From NCBI GenBank assembly GCA_037157565.1, contig JAZHRO010000013.1:81089501-81153500 (forward strand): a stretch of 64,000 nucleotides of DNA. Direction: 5' to 3'. Positions 23,301-34,173 of this stretch are shown piece after piece. A model generated the notes under the pieces. It saw only the letters and a list, made by a program, of their open reading frames with translations. It was not told where the DNA came from and did no database searches. Positions within the stretch are counted from its first letter, which is position 1, and every line of letters begins with the position of its first letter. The translations under genes and the position numbers were made by a program. The DNA comes from Thalassia testudinum. Lineage: Eukaryota; Streptophyta; Magnoliopsida; Alismatales; Hydrocharitaceae.

Positions 23301-24348
23301 CGGTTCTGATTCTGATCTGATCTGAGCATTGTATCTGAGTTTGTGGGCATTAGTCTGCGGGTGTGTGCGCCCTTGGGGGCGTGCGAATGTGTATGTGCCC
23401 TGGGTGGGCGAGTGTGGCCTTGGAGGCCGGGTTGAGCCGAAAATGGCTTGAGACTGTGAACCGATTAACAATTGAACCAAAACAAACCTAACTAAGATTA
23501 GGCGAGGATCGAGTAGGGTCTGGTCCCACCCTGGTCTCAAGGTGCTGTGTATCCCCGAAAGGACCTCGCTGCAAATACAAAAACTTTTGGTTTAAAAAAG
23601 TAAAAAAACCCAGTTTAGTTGAAAGCTTAAGGAAAGAGAAGCCGCTGAAGAAAGCTAAGTGCTGAAGGATGCAAAGGCTAAGGAAGAAAGGAGCGCAGAA
23701 GCTAAGTGTTAAGGAAAAAAAGACTAAGGAACAAAGTAGAAAAACTAGGGGAAGAAGAGAAGGCAGGAGCAACAACAAGAAAGGTAAGAAGAAAGAGAGC
23801 TCGCGATAGAGAAGAAAATAAAAGAGAGAAAGAAGAAAAGAAAGAAAGAAGAAGATTAGAGGCTGTAGAGAGATGAAAAATTAAATGAATTTTCTCTTGC
23901 ATCAGTATCTTTTAGTTCTTAATTGAAAAAGGCACGCTTTAATTAGATAACTTTTTGCCTTAATTTCTTAGAATGAAATAGAATTGAAAAAAAAAACTAG
24001 CATGTTTACTTGTTAATAAAGTACAACATTTTGAGTAAATATGTTTTATATGGAATTTTGTATGTTCTTATAGTTTAAATATTTTGACAAAATTCATGTT
24101 TTGAAAGTAAAACTAGTCTTACCTCCTAAACTTAAAGAAATAAAAAAGAAATTGGTGAATTTAGAGAAAAATTATTATGCCTCCCAGTGAACGACCTGGA
24201 CTCAACCAGTAAAAATTTCTAAAATGTTAGGTTAATTTGACCCATACTACACAATTGACACAACTTTGAGTTAACCTAAGTGATTTCTTCTACTCTTAAT
24301 TAAGTGAAATTAACTTAATTACTGAGTTGAGTGGAAAGAAATGCATCA
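20328..24348 (+). mobile_element. S2: very long solo LTR (4,021 bp)
   Basis: Begins TGATGAGACACTCATCATG, ends AAGAAATGCATCA, flanked on both sides by tacag (20323-20327 and 24349-24353). Removing it rejoins the RNase H frame of E2. A TATA box TATAAATA (21096-21103) and the conserved R/U5 module (CTCCCAGTGAACGACC near 24182, CATACTACACAA near 24243) fix the orientation as plus. No gag-pol or second LTR is present, so it is a solo LTR. Length and architecture fit the Tat/Ogre side of Ty3/gypsy better than Athila; that assignment is inference. Confidence 0.85.
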
Positions 24349-25949
24349 TACAGTCACAGAGAAAGAGTTGCTCGCTGTAGTCTTTGGACTTGAAAAGTTC
24401 CGATCATACTTGTTGGGATCCCACGTGATTGTTTACACTGACCATTCAGCCATCCGGCACCTGTTGGCCAAGAAGGATGCAAAGCCTAGGCTCATCAGAT
24501 GGATCCTGCTTTTGCAGGAATTTGACCTGGAAATCCGCAACAAGGCCGAATCGAAGAATGTGGTGGCTGACCACTTGTCTAGACTTCATCCAGACCACAT
24601 TGGACCCTCCCTACATCTGTCTGATGCCTTCCCTGATGAACACATTCTGGCTGTGCAAGACAAGAGACTACCTTGGTATGCTGACTATGTTAACTACCTA
24701 GTTGTAGGACAAACCCCGCACAGCTGGTCCAGACAGCAACGGGACAAGTTCTTGGCTGAGGCCAAGCACTATTTCTGGGATGATCCCATGCTGTTTCACC
24801 TCTGTGCTGACCAGATCATCCGGAGGTGTATCCCCGAGAACGAAGTTCAGAGTGTGCTTTTCTTCTGTCATGACCAAGCTTGTGGTGGCCACTTCTCTGG
24901 GAAGAAAACAGCTGCAAAGGTTCTGTAGTCTGGATTTTACTGGCCGTCCCTATTTAAGGATGCACACAACTTTGCCAAGACTTGCTCACGCTGCCAAACG
25001 CTGGGGACCATGACCAAGAAAGATATGATGCCCCTCCAGCCCATTTTGATTGTCGAAATCTTCGACGTTTGGGGTATCGATTTTATGGGACCCTTTCCAC
25101 CATCCAACGGCTTCGAGTGCATCCTAATCTCCATAGACTATGTTTCTAAATGGATTGAAGCCGTTGCCACCCGCCAATGCAATCACAGGACTGTCATGGA
25201 CTTTGTTAAGCAAAACATCTTCTCTCGGTTTGGAATACCCAAGGCCATGATCAGTGATGGTGGAAGCCATTTTATCCATTCCCAATTCCATGCCCTACTT
25301 AGAAAATACGGGGTGAACCACCGCATTGCTACCTCGTACCATCCACAAACAAATGGGCAGACTGAGGTCTCAAATAGACAAATCAAGAACATTTTATAGA
25401 AGACTATGAGACCTGACAGGAAAGACTGGTCCACACGACTAAATGATGCCCTGTGGGCATACAGGACCACTTTCAAGACCCTGATAGGCATGTCGCCTTA
25501 TTGCTTGGTCTTTGGCAAAGCCTGCCATCTTTCTATCTAATTGGAACACCAGGCTTACTGGGCTGTCAAGTAATGTAACATGGATTCCTAGTTAGCCGAT
25601 GCGCAGAGGATGCTCCAATTATCTGAGCTCGAAGAAATTCGTCGGGACTCCTTTGAAAATAGTCGACTGTATAAGATGAAAATGAAAGCCGTCTACGACA
25701 GACTCATTCATAGAAAAACCTTTGAGCCTAACCAGCAAGTCTGGCTGTTCGACGCCCACCTCAAACTCTTCTCGGGGAAACTCAGGTCTAAATGGACAGG
25801 ACCATTTTGGGTGGTCAAGCCTTACTAATGGGGTGATTGAAATCGCTGATCCTAACACTGGGCACACTTTTACAGTTAATGGTCAAAGATTGAAACACTT
25901 CCTGGCCCAGGTTCCCCCAAAGGAGAGTGTCACCCTCGTTGAGGGATGA
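24349..25949 (+). pseudogene. pol: E2 pol, RNase H and integrase (broken)
   Basis: Continues the frame cut at 20327: RNase H with [20 protein letters not shown] and [20 protein letters not shown], then the integrase zinc domain ([20 protein letters not shown] as frame shadow). TAG stops at 24926-24928 and 25397-25399 stand where E3 has glutamine (KILQSGFFW, LILQKTV). The integrase core at 25010-25399 shows the three acidic positions: D in [10 protein letters not shown] in MISDGGSHF and E in [10 protein letters not shown]. The C-terminal part contains LFSGKLRSKWTGPFWVVKPY and ends in KHFLAQVPP. Further stops lie near 25538-25590 and a frameshift near 25826. An intact protein would insert the cDNA; this one is dead. 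Confidence 0.9.
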
Positions 25950-27245
25950 CACGAAGCCCAGCCCAGCTGGAAGCATTAAACTCAGCGCTTCTTGGGAGGA
26001 AACCCAGAGGATTCAGACTGATCCGATATTTTACGTCACTCAGGTACTATCTTTTTGAACCCCTATGCATCCATGTATTTGCCAATGAGGACATTGTCCA
26101 ACTTAAGCATGGGGGGGTGGTAAATTGCACAATCCTGAGCTCATTTAATCAGTCTGAATATAATAAAATAAAAAAAAATTGAATTTAGGAAGAAACTTAG
26201 GCATTATAAACTTTTCAATACAAAAAGAACTTAAACACTTAGACTTTTCAGGCCGTCAGGCTTAATCAACCCTGGTATCCGTTAAAGTGTGGATTTAGCT
26301 TCGAATCCTTGCAACCTTAAACTATTCCACCTACTAAATAAGGTGATAAGTATACGACTTATCAACTCACCCTTTAATTTAGAAAAACTTTAAGTCTAAG
26401 CATCTGCACACATTTTTGCACAGACTCACTCCTCGGAGATTTTGCCAGAAATTGGGTAGCTAATGAACTCTCTAGGGTAGTATGGCTGGCAAGTTGTCGT
26501 GGGTAACAGGCCATTGGCAGGTTGTCCAGAACCCAGCCACGGGACCATCTCTTCTTCATTGCCTCTAGGTACATTTGAGATCAGGGAAGCCACCTACGAA
26601 AAAAAAAGGGAGAAGAAAAGAAAATAAACCACACTTCATCGCACGAGTATGGCTGGCAAGTGATCGTGGGTAACAGCCCATTGGTCGGTTGTCCAGAGCC
26701 CATCTCAATAACTGCATAAAAAGAACCAAAACACTTAAGGAAGAAGCGGGGAAGTAGTCCAAGCCGGGGAGATATACACTGGAAAAATCCTTGTGTTGAC
26801 CCCAATTAAAACAAACGTAGGGAGAAAGCTACCAATCGAACAAATACACCTTTAGGCAAATATATTTCCTCTTCCGGTCACCTAGGGGTGTAGAAACCCG
26901 AAGTCTGTCTAAATTGCTGTTGCGTGAGTCTATCACAATCTTCACACCAAGATGCTTAGCATTTAGGATTTTGACCGAGTTTTGGGTGGGTTGGGTAGCC
27001 GTAAAAAGTTACCAACCCACGCTGAATTCCGAAAAAATTCTAAGAAATATATATATATATACATATACATATGTATAGTTATACATTAAAGCAAGGATCG
27101 GGCGATTCGTATTTTGGCAGACACCCTGGCGCTGCTTAGTCTTTGTAGATTAAGACCTTAGTATATTTCCTCCTATTGACAAGTGACGAAGTGTCTAAGC
27201 AATTACTTCTTAAATTCTGAAAGAAAATAAAGGCTAGAATAAACC
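25950..27245 (+). other. E2 3' UTR
   Basis: No env-like gene. Contains the post-ORF box (25962-25986), an internal purine tract GCATGGGGGGGTGG (26108-26121), duplicated units 26480-26535 and 26647-26702 around a short A/G tract (26599-26625), GTGTTGACCCCA near 26793, and an AT dinucleotide run (27047-27072). It is collinear with the 3' UTRs of A and B. Confidence 0.7.
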
Positions 27246-27280
27246 TTGCTAGGGACTAGCAAGGAGTAAGCATGGGGGTA
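27246..27280 (+). promoter_or_regulatory. E2 polypurine tract with hairpin
   Basis: TTGCTAGGGACTAGCAA (27246-27262) followed by GGAGTAAGCATGGGGGTA, immediately before the 3' LTR. The hairpin is identical to the one in element A. Confidence 0.85.
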
Positions 27281-28670
27281 TGATAACACTTCACATGGGG
27301 GTGATAACTCTGTTGAATAGGGCCCATCCTAAGAATAAAAGGCACAACATAAGTAGAATGGGAGCATTGCATGCATCATATACCAAGATTGCTTATAAAA
27401 CTGTATTTATGGCCATTTGTGTAAGCACTTATCAAAGCAGGACTCAGATGAGCAATCAGACCGCATGGATGGATTCAGAATGACGAACGGAGTCCAACGG
27501 ACTCAAGATCGGCCAAATCCAACATCCGGAGCTCCTACAATGGGCCCAAGAAGTTCTGACCGTTGATCTGGTGATCAACGACCCTCGTTGCGGCACGTCA
27601 CCCCCGCTCCACCGTACGCCACTTCATCCATCAGCTGAGATCAAATCTCGACAGTCGATCTTCGATCAGACGGTCAAGAACCGCGTAGTTGCCGCGACAA
27701 TGCGCGGGCGTGGCGCAGCGGTGAGCACGCACACCCGCACACACGCGCGCGGGTTCAAACCGCGTGAGGCGAAGGAAATCGTAGACGGAGAGGCGCGTGG
27801 CAAAATTGGGCCGCCCAATCAGTAGCGGGCCGCCCTCAGATAGTGAGCGCCCACGCGCGTGCGCACGCCGGGCGACGACGCCCGCACGCACGCGCACCCA
27901 TGGCGCTATCTAAGCGCGCCCAAGGAAGGATCTCAGTCCTCCGATCTTCGATCGGACGACTTTCACGTAGCGACCACGGATTGGGCGCGAAGAAGAACAG
28001 TGTGGGCGGTTGACCGGTGGGCTGGAGGGCTTCACCGACGGTTTTGGAATGGTTTTAGCGGCATCTCGGACGTCGCTAAAGCCCCTTCTTCTTTTAGAAA
28101 GCCCTTAACCCTATTTAAACCCTCTCCAACCACTCATTCAAGGCATTCACTTCCCTTGCAACTACTCTACCCTCCTCTTAGCTAGCTTTAGGCCCTCTTG
28201 TAATCGCCGGAGATGATGAGTCGCCGACGGAGCCTTCTCCACCGTCGTGGCTACCTCGCCGCTCTCCCTCTCTCTCCCTCTCTTCCTCTCTTTTAAGCTT
28301 TCCTTTACTTATGTTTAAGCATGTATCTAATGTTGTAATCTGTGAACTAAAGCTACATGATTAATGAAGTTACTTTCCATTCAGTTGTTTACTTTATTTC
28401 TTGCTCAAGTTGCATGTTAAAGAAAGAAACGACTCTAACCCTAATCTCTCTCTCTCTCTTTCTCTCTCTCTATTTCTCTCTCGCTTTTCAACCGCACCTT
28501 TTGCAAGCAAAACTCCGTGATTTCCGTGACAACAAGTGATAAGCAAAATCCGATTTTCACGACTCCTTGAGACCGACACTCGGACTCACCTCCGTTTCTT
28601 TACCTTAAAATCGACGTTGCAAGTGCGACTATAACGACACTTCATAACACACACGCACGAGCCCACGCCA
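27281..28670 (+). mobile_element. E2 3' LTR
   Basis: 1,390 bp, TGATAACACTTC...CCCACGCCA. It is collinear with the 5' LTR apart from one deletion of about 25 bp near 27826 and scattered substitutions, many C/T or G/A. The tRNA-like segment (27711-27767) and the U3 hairpin (28053-28080) are kept. Confidence 0.9.
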
Positions 28671-28675
28671 GAGAC

Positions 28676-29371
28676 CAGTTCTAGACATCCAAAAATATGA
28701 TCAAATGACTTATACTCAAAAATCAGAAGTCCAGACTTCAGTTCTGGACGTCCAATCTAAGTCAGGGGGAAATCTAGGTTCTATTTTAGGTATTCTGCAG
28801 AAATTGGACGTCTGACAAAGTGTCTGGACATCCAATAACACTACAGAAGTGGGTTTGAGGTGTGCAGGAGTTGGCTAAGGGTCCTGGATGTCCTATAACT
28901 TATCTGGACATCCAGATAAGGGTTGGAACTATGGTTTTAGGGCTTCCTAGGGTGCTATGACCTAATCTAAGGGTGACCAAGGCTTGGGGGAAGTCTCTGG
29001 GCTATCCTAGGGCTACGATGGACCTAAGCTCTTTACATTTCACTACTTTATTCCTACTTAATAGAATAGAAAACCTTAACTCCCTTACATCATTATTCCT
29101 ACATCTAATCTAAGCCTTCTGCTCCAGCTCTGCTGCAACTCCCATTATTCCTGATCCAGCTTCAGTCCTGCTCCAGATCCAGCTCCTGATTAGCTTATTG
29201 CCTGCAATCGACATAACGCACTTAATCAGTACATTATAACATTATTTTTTGCAAAGCTAAAGTAAAACAGTAAAGATGCAGATAATGCTTATGCATGCAT
29301 GAATTACCCTAACTTATGCTAAGTTCTAGCCTAATCTAGGTCAATTAAGACCTATGATTACTGCGCAATCA
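28676..29371 (-). mobile_element. E1 3' LTR, second part (U3 start)
   Basis: Continuation of 12049-13685 after E2 and its duplicated target. Contains TGGACGTCC-type boxes and ends CTGCGCAATCA against the polypurine tract complement. Matches 42658-43334 of the 5' LTR. Confidence 0.85.
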
Positions 29372-29405
29372 TACCCCATGCTTAAATCTTGCTAGTCCCT
29401 AGCAA
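29372..29405 (-). promoter_or_regulatory. E1 polypurine tract with hairpin (complement)
   Basis: Plus-strand text TACCCCATGCTTAAATC then TTGCTAGTCCCTAGCAA (29389-29405). Read on the minus strand it is the same hairpin followed by a purine run abutting the 3' LTR. Confidence 0.85.
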
Positions 29406-31372
29406 ATGCAAGACTAGGTTATTTATAGCGAGGGTCCCTAAGGGACTGATTATTTTATCAAGTGTATGCCTAGAGATTTTTCTCCTTTTTGTTTTCATCG
29501 TATGCTCTCGAAATCCAGACAATCGTGAAACTGCAGCTATATAGCTTTTGCAATGGATTCGAGTGAAAAACTAATTCACCTCTAAAGCCTGTACTTGACC
29601 CCTAGTAAAATTCTAGCGGGATAGGCGGACTTCTTCCCTCAGGGTATTCAAGATATTCTATGAATTCCACCCCGGCTTTAGGCTTAAGTAGAGAATGTCT
29701 GAGGGATATGGGTGTTTATTTGGTGGCTCACTCTCACTTGGTGCTACATAGAAATTAGTACTTCAGAATCTAGATTCCTGGATTACTAAGTAACTCAACT
29801 CAGAGAAAGACGAGAAAAACTATGCTCTCTTTTGATTCCTTTGTATTCATTCTCTTTTTCTTTTTCTTTTCTTTTTTTAGAGCTTACAATTTCACCAGAT
29901 TCACACATATGATTTGTATTTTGTGGTCTCACTTGGCATTAACACCTTAATTGAGTTCCCATGATTCTAACACTAAGTCAGAATTCCTCAGCCGGTATTC
30001 GGGTGGTCAGAAACACAGAAAAATAGGTTAAGGCCATATTTGGTGGATCTCAAATTTATTTGGTGGTATTGCCTCAATGCAACTGAACTAAATATTCACT
30101 CTTTTTTCTTTGCTTTTTCTTCTTTTTCTTTTTCTTTTTTTTCTTTACTCATTTCTCTGTCTTCTTTTTTTTTTTTCTTTTTCAACATAACACAACTAGC
30201 ACACATCCATGTACTTTATTGAAGAGGCATTATTAGGGATTGGTAGTACTCAAGAGACATTGTGTGGCTTATTTGGTGGAAGTGCGTACTCACGGCACCG
30301 GGAGGATGGATAGGATGGTGTATTTCTGACCTTGACATCAATACCCTCCTTCAGTAGAGGATTTCGTAAAGAATGGTCATAACCATCCACCATAGCCCTA
30401 GTTTTATGAAAACTCGCTCTCCGCGTATTTGCCTTATTTGGTGGCTCTCATCATTCACACAAAAATGTATACGTAGGAACCGAGAGCGAAAACTATGTCT
30501 AATCTCAGAGTATCATCACTTAATTATCTAGGACTCTGGATTCCTTGTACTAATCTTAGAGCACCAGTACACTCTACTCTCATCTCACACTATTTGGTCG
30601 ATTTTTGGAGGAAAATCTGCCTGACTCCCAAAACACTATCCAGGGGTTCAGGAAAAGAAGCACTGCTTCTTCTTGACAGACTAAAGACGTTTATCAGCCT
30701 TCACCGTGAATCCATTGCAAATTCTACGTGTGTGTAAAAAGTTCTATTGGATCCCAGATTACAGGAATCAACTAGAGGATAAAATCCCTAATGCATTCCC
30801 TTAATAAAATAATCTTATTCATGAATGCAATATGTATATATGCTATAAACAAGTAACCTCATATAATTTGTACTTCATAAATTTTCCCTTTTGGGTTACA
30901 TTCAGCTTAACCCTAAATTTAGAGCAAGAGGTGAGTGGGTGAGTCGGAAGTGGCTGTTATGGACGATTTCTAGCACTAATGCGAGCATTGGAGGTAGAGT
31001 CGGTTGTCCTTTTATTTAGGGTCCTAAAATACGTTTTACATGCAGCTCTGAGGTTTTCCTAAATGTTGGCATAAAATTTTTTCAGTTTTGTTGTATCTAC
31101 CCCTCATGCCTAAGTTCTTGCATGTCCTCATGCATGAGTATAAAAGAAAATAAGTACTGCAGGGAGAGAATGGGTAGAAATCACCTGTAGTTGCTCCTGA
31201 AATTATACATTCAGCACCAGCCAACCTGTCAGTATGCAATATGCAGAAAGAAAATATGCTAAAAGAAAAATATGCTATATATAAAAATGGTTATGTATAG
31301 ATGATGGTGGAATGTGGGAAGGTGATATTTATATGTGCTAAGCTTAACGCCTCTAGCTGGGCGAGAATTCAG
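29406..31372 (-). other. E1 3' UTR with TATTTGGTGG repeats
   Basis: About 2 kb without a credible gene. Five exact TATTTGGTGG copies (sense CCACCAAATA) at 29717, 30037, 30057, 30270 and 30435, with variants near 29917 and 30594. Pyrimidine tracts (sense purine) lie at 29836-29880 and 30098-30182. The post-ORF box is at 31337-31361. E3 has the same layout. Confidence 0.65.
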
Positions 31373-32748
31373 TCACATGTCCTCAATAAGATGAACAATC
31401 TTGTCAGGTGGAGGAGGTTCCTGGGCCAAAAATGGCTTGAGGCACTGGCCATTTACCGAAGATATATGCCCAGATTTTGGGTCCTTGATCTGGACTGCCC
31501 CATTAGGATATGGGTGAATCACAACATAAGGGCCAGTCCACTTGGACTTGAGCTTCCCTGCGAAAAGTTTTAGTCGTGAATCAAACAACCAGACTTGCTA
31601 GTTGGGCGTGAATGTTTTCCTCCGGATGTGGCGGTCATGAAAGGCCTTGGTCTTGTCCTTGTATATCAATGCATTCTCATAGGCCTCCCATCGGATCTCT
31701 TCTAATTCACTGAGCTGGAGTTTCCATTCTTGACCTCCTGCATCGAGGTCAAGGTTACATTTTCGAACTGCCCAAAAGGTGCGGTGTTCCAGCTCTACAG
31801 GAAGGTGACAGACCTTGCCATATACCATGCGATATGGTGACATTTCGAGTGGGGCCTTGTATGCGGTCGATATGCCCAGAGTGTGTCGACTAATTTGTCA
31901 GACTAGTCCTTCCTGTCTGGTTTAACCGTCTTCTGAAGAATCAGCTTGATCTAACGGTTAGACACTTCATCCTGCCCATTGGTTTGCGGGTGATACGGGG
32001 TGGCTATATGGTGATGTACCCCATACTTCTTTAATAATGACTTGAAATGGGCGTGAATGAAGTGGCTTCCCCCGTCGCTAATCAGAGCGTGGGGTATTTC
32101 GAATCTCACGAAGATGTTCTGCTGTACGAAAGAAATGACGATCTTATGATTAGCCCATCTTGCCAGGATGGCCTCAATCCACTTCGAGACATAGTCAACT
32201 GCTAGCAATATGTACTCAAAGCCATGTGAGTTCGGAAAAGGGCCCATAAAATCGATGCCCCAGGCGTCGAACACTTCTACAACCATGATGGGCTGGAGTG
32301 ACATCATGTCTCTCCTGGTCATAGAACCGATCGACTGGCATCGTTTGCAGTGTTGGGTGTATTCGTGTATATCTCTGAAGAAGGTTGGCTAGAAAAATCT
32401 CGATTGCAAAATTTTTGTAGCAGTTTTCCATCCCGAGAAATGACCACCTCAAGCATTGTTGCGGCAAAAAAATAACACACTGGGGATCTCAGAGTCTGGG
32501 ATACATCTTTGAATAATCTGGTCCGCTCCAATGTGGAAGAGCAGTGGGTCATCCCAGAGGTAGTATTTGGCTTTGGCAGTGAATTTTGGTTTCTGGTCCT
32601 TGGATAGGTTCATGGGAATCTTGCCTGCGGCAAGGTAGTTCGCGATATCCGTGTACCGGGGGAACTCAACAGAATGAACTGCCAAAAGAAATTCATCCGG
32701 AAATTGCTTGTGGATAGGCAGGGAATAAGGAATGTGGTATAGGTCCAA
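31373..32748 (-). pseudogene. pol: E1 integrase (broken)
   Basis: Reading down from 32748: FPDEFLLAVHSVEFPRYTD, zinc domain remnant (CKRCQS), core 31951-32322 with [25 protein letters not shown] and NGQDEVSNR, so all three acidic positions are still present. The C-terminal parts are 31598-31843 and 31373-31588 (LFAGKLKSKWTGPYVV). Stops replace tryptophan in FFWPTFF and in RKDWSDKL, and glutamine after VSNR, as judged against E3 and E2. The order pol then 3' UTR with no env matches E2 and E3. Confidence 0.85.
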
Positions 32749-34173
32749 TTTGGATTAGTGATCCGCCACAACATTCTACTTTCTGGCTTTGTCGTGGATT
32801 TCGATATCAAATTCTTGCAATAGAAGGATCCATCTAATGAGTTGTGGTTTGGCATCCTTCTTTGCCAACAAATGCCGGAGGGCGGAGTGGTCAGTGAAAA
32901 TGATGACCTTGGACCCTAATAAGTAAGATCTGAATTTCTCCAACCTGAATACTACTGCTAGCAGTTCTTTTTTGGTGACAGTGTAGTTGCGCTGAGCCTC
33001 ATTCAGTGTCTTGCTAGCATATTATATGACAAAGGGTTGTTTTCCCCGATGCTGGCCTAAAACATCACTGACGGCAAAATCAGACGCGTCGCACATCATT
33101 TCAAAATCAAGTGACTAGTCGGGTGGTTGGAGAATCGGGGAGTCGAAGATAGCGCTTCGTAAAGTCTCGAAGGCGCTGAGACACGAGGTATCAAATTCAA
33201 ATGGGACATCGGCAACCAGGAGATTCGTCAGAGGCCATGCAATTTTTGAGAAATTGAGTATAAATCTACGATAGAGGCCGACATGACCCAAGAATGATCT
33301 TATCGGCTTGACAGAGCTAGGTGGCGGTAAGTGGGAAATAATTTCTGATTTAGCTCGGTCGACCTTGAGTCCATTTTTGGAGATCTTGTGCCATAGTACT
33401 ATGCCATCCCTCACCATGAAATGGCTTTTCTCCCGAGGTAGTACTAGGTTTACCTCAATACACCATTTCAGGATCTTGGTGAGGTTATCAAGACAAGATG
33501 CGAAATCATCTCCGAAAATGGAGAAGTCATCCATGAATACCTCCACATAGTCCCCAATCATGTTAGAGAAGATGGCCATCATACAACGCTGAAATGTCGT
33601 TGGTGCATTGTAGAGGCCAAAGGGCATCCGCTTGAAAGTGAATGTTCCAAAAGGGCATGTGAATGTGGTCTTGACTTGATCTTCTGGGCTAATCGCTACT
33701 TGATTATACCTGGAGTATCCATCCAGAAAGTAGAAGAAACTACGTCCGGCTAACCGTTCCAAGATCTTATTAATGAAAGGCAAACGAAAGTGATCCTTCT
33801 GGGTAGCCGTGTTCAGTTTCCTATAGTCGATGCAGACCCGCCAAGATGTCGCAGTGTGGGTCGGGATGGATTCTCCCTTATCATTTTTTATGACGGTGAG
33901 TCCTGCTTTCTTGGGCACTATCTGGATCGGACTCACCCGTTGGTTGTCTGAGATTGGGTATACAATACCTGTATTCAGCCATTTGATGATCTCCTTCTTA
34001 ATAACCTCCAGCATATTTGGGTTAAGCCGTCTTTGAGGTTGTCTCGAAGGTTTCACCCCCTCATCCGTGTAGATGTGATGAGTGCAATATGAGGGGCGAA
34101 TACTGCGAAGATCAGCAATACTCCACCCGATAGCAGCCCTATGGTCTTGCAACATAGAAATCAATTGATGCTC
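32749..34173 (-). pseudogene. pol: E1 reverse transcriptase and RNase H
   Basis: 33115-34164 is an open frame of 349 residues spanning the RT domain: PKKAGLTVI (about residues 84-92), WRVCIDYRKLN (108-118), FLDGYSRYNQ (146-155), MPFGLYNAPTTFQRCM (180-195) and catalytic FMDD (210-213), then FLGHVGLYRRFI. The upstream limit is a TAG where E3 has glutamine (TQEQEHQL), and the downstream limit is a TAG where E3 has tryptophan (PPDWSLNF). RNase H follows at lower coordinates ([35 protein letters not shown]) with stops. It is the least damaged RT here, but upstream and downstream breaks make the polyprotein non-functional. Confidence 0.88.

Larger units (their letters stand above)
13686..28670 (+). 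mobile_element. E2: Athila-like Ty3/gypsy retrotransposon, full structure, defective
   Basis: 5' LTR 13686-15094, tRNA-Asp-like primer site 15100-15117, gag-pol from 16294 to about 25949, 3' UTR, polypurine tract ending 27280, 3' LTR 27281-28670. Flanks are aagac (13681-13685) and gagac (28671-28675), one mismatch. The empty site survives in the other E1 LTR near 42652-42670, where the text runs straight through. A 4,021-bp solo LTR sits in RNase H. No env-like frame follows integrase. Confidence 0.9.
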
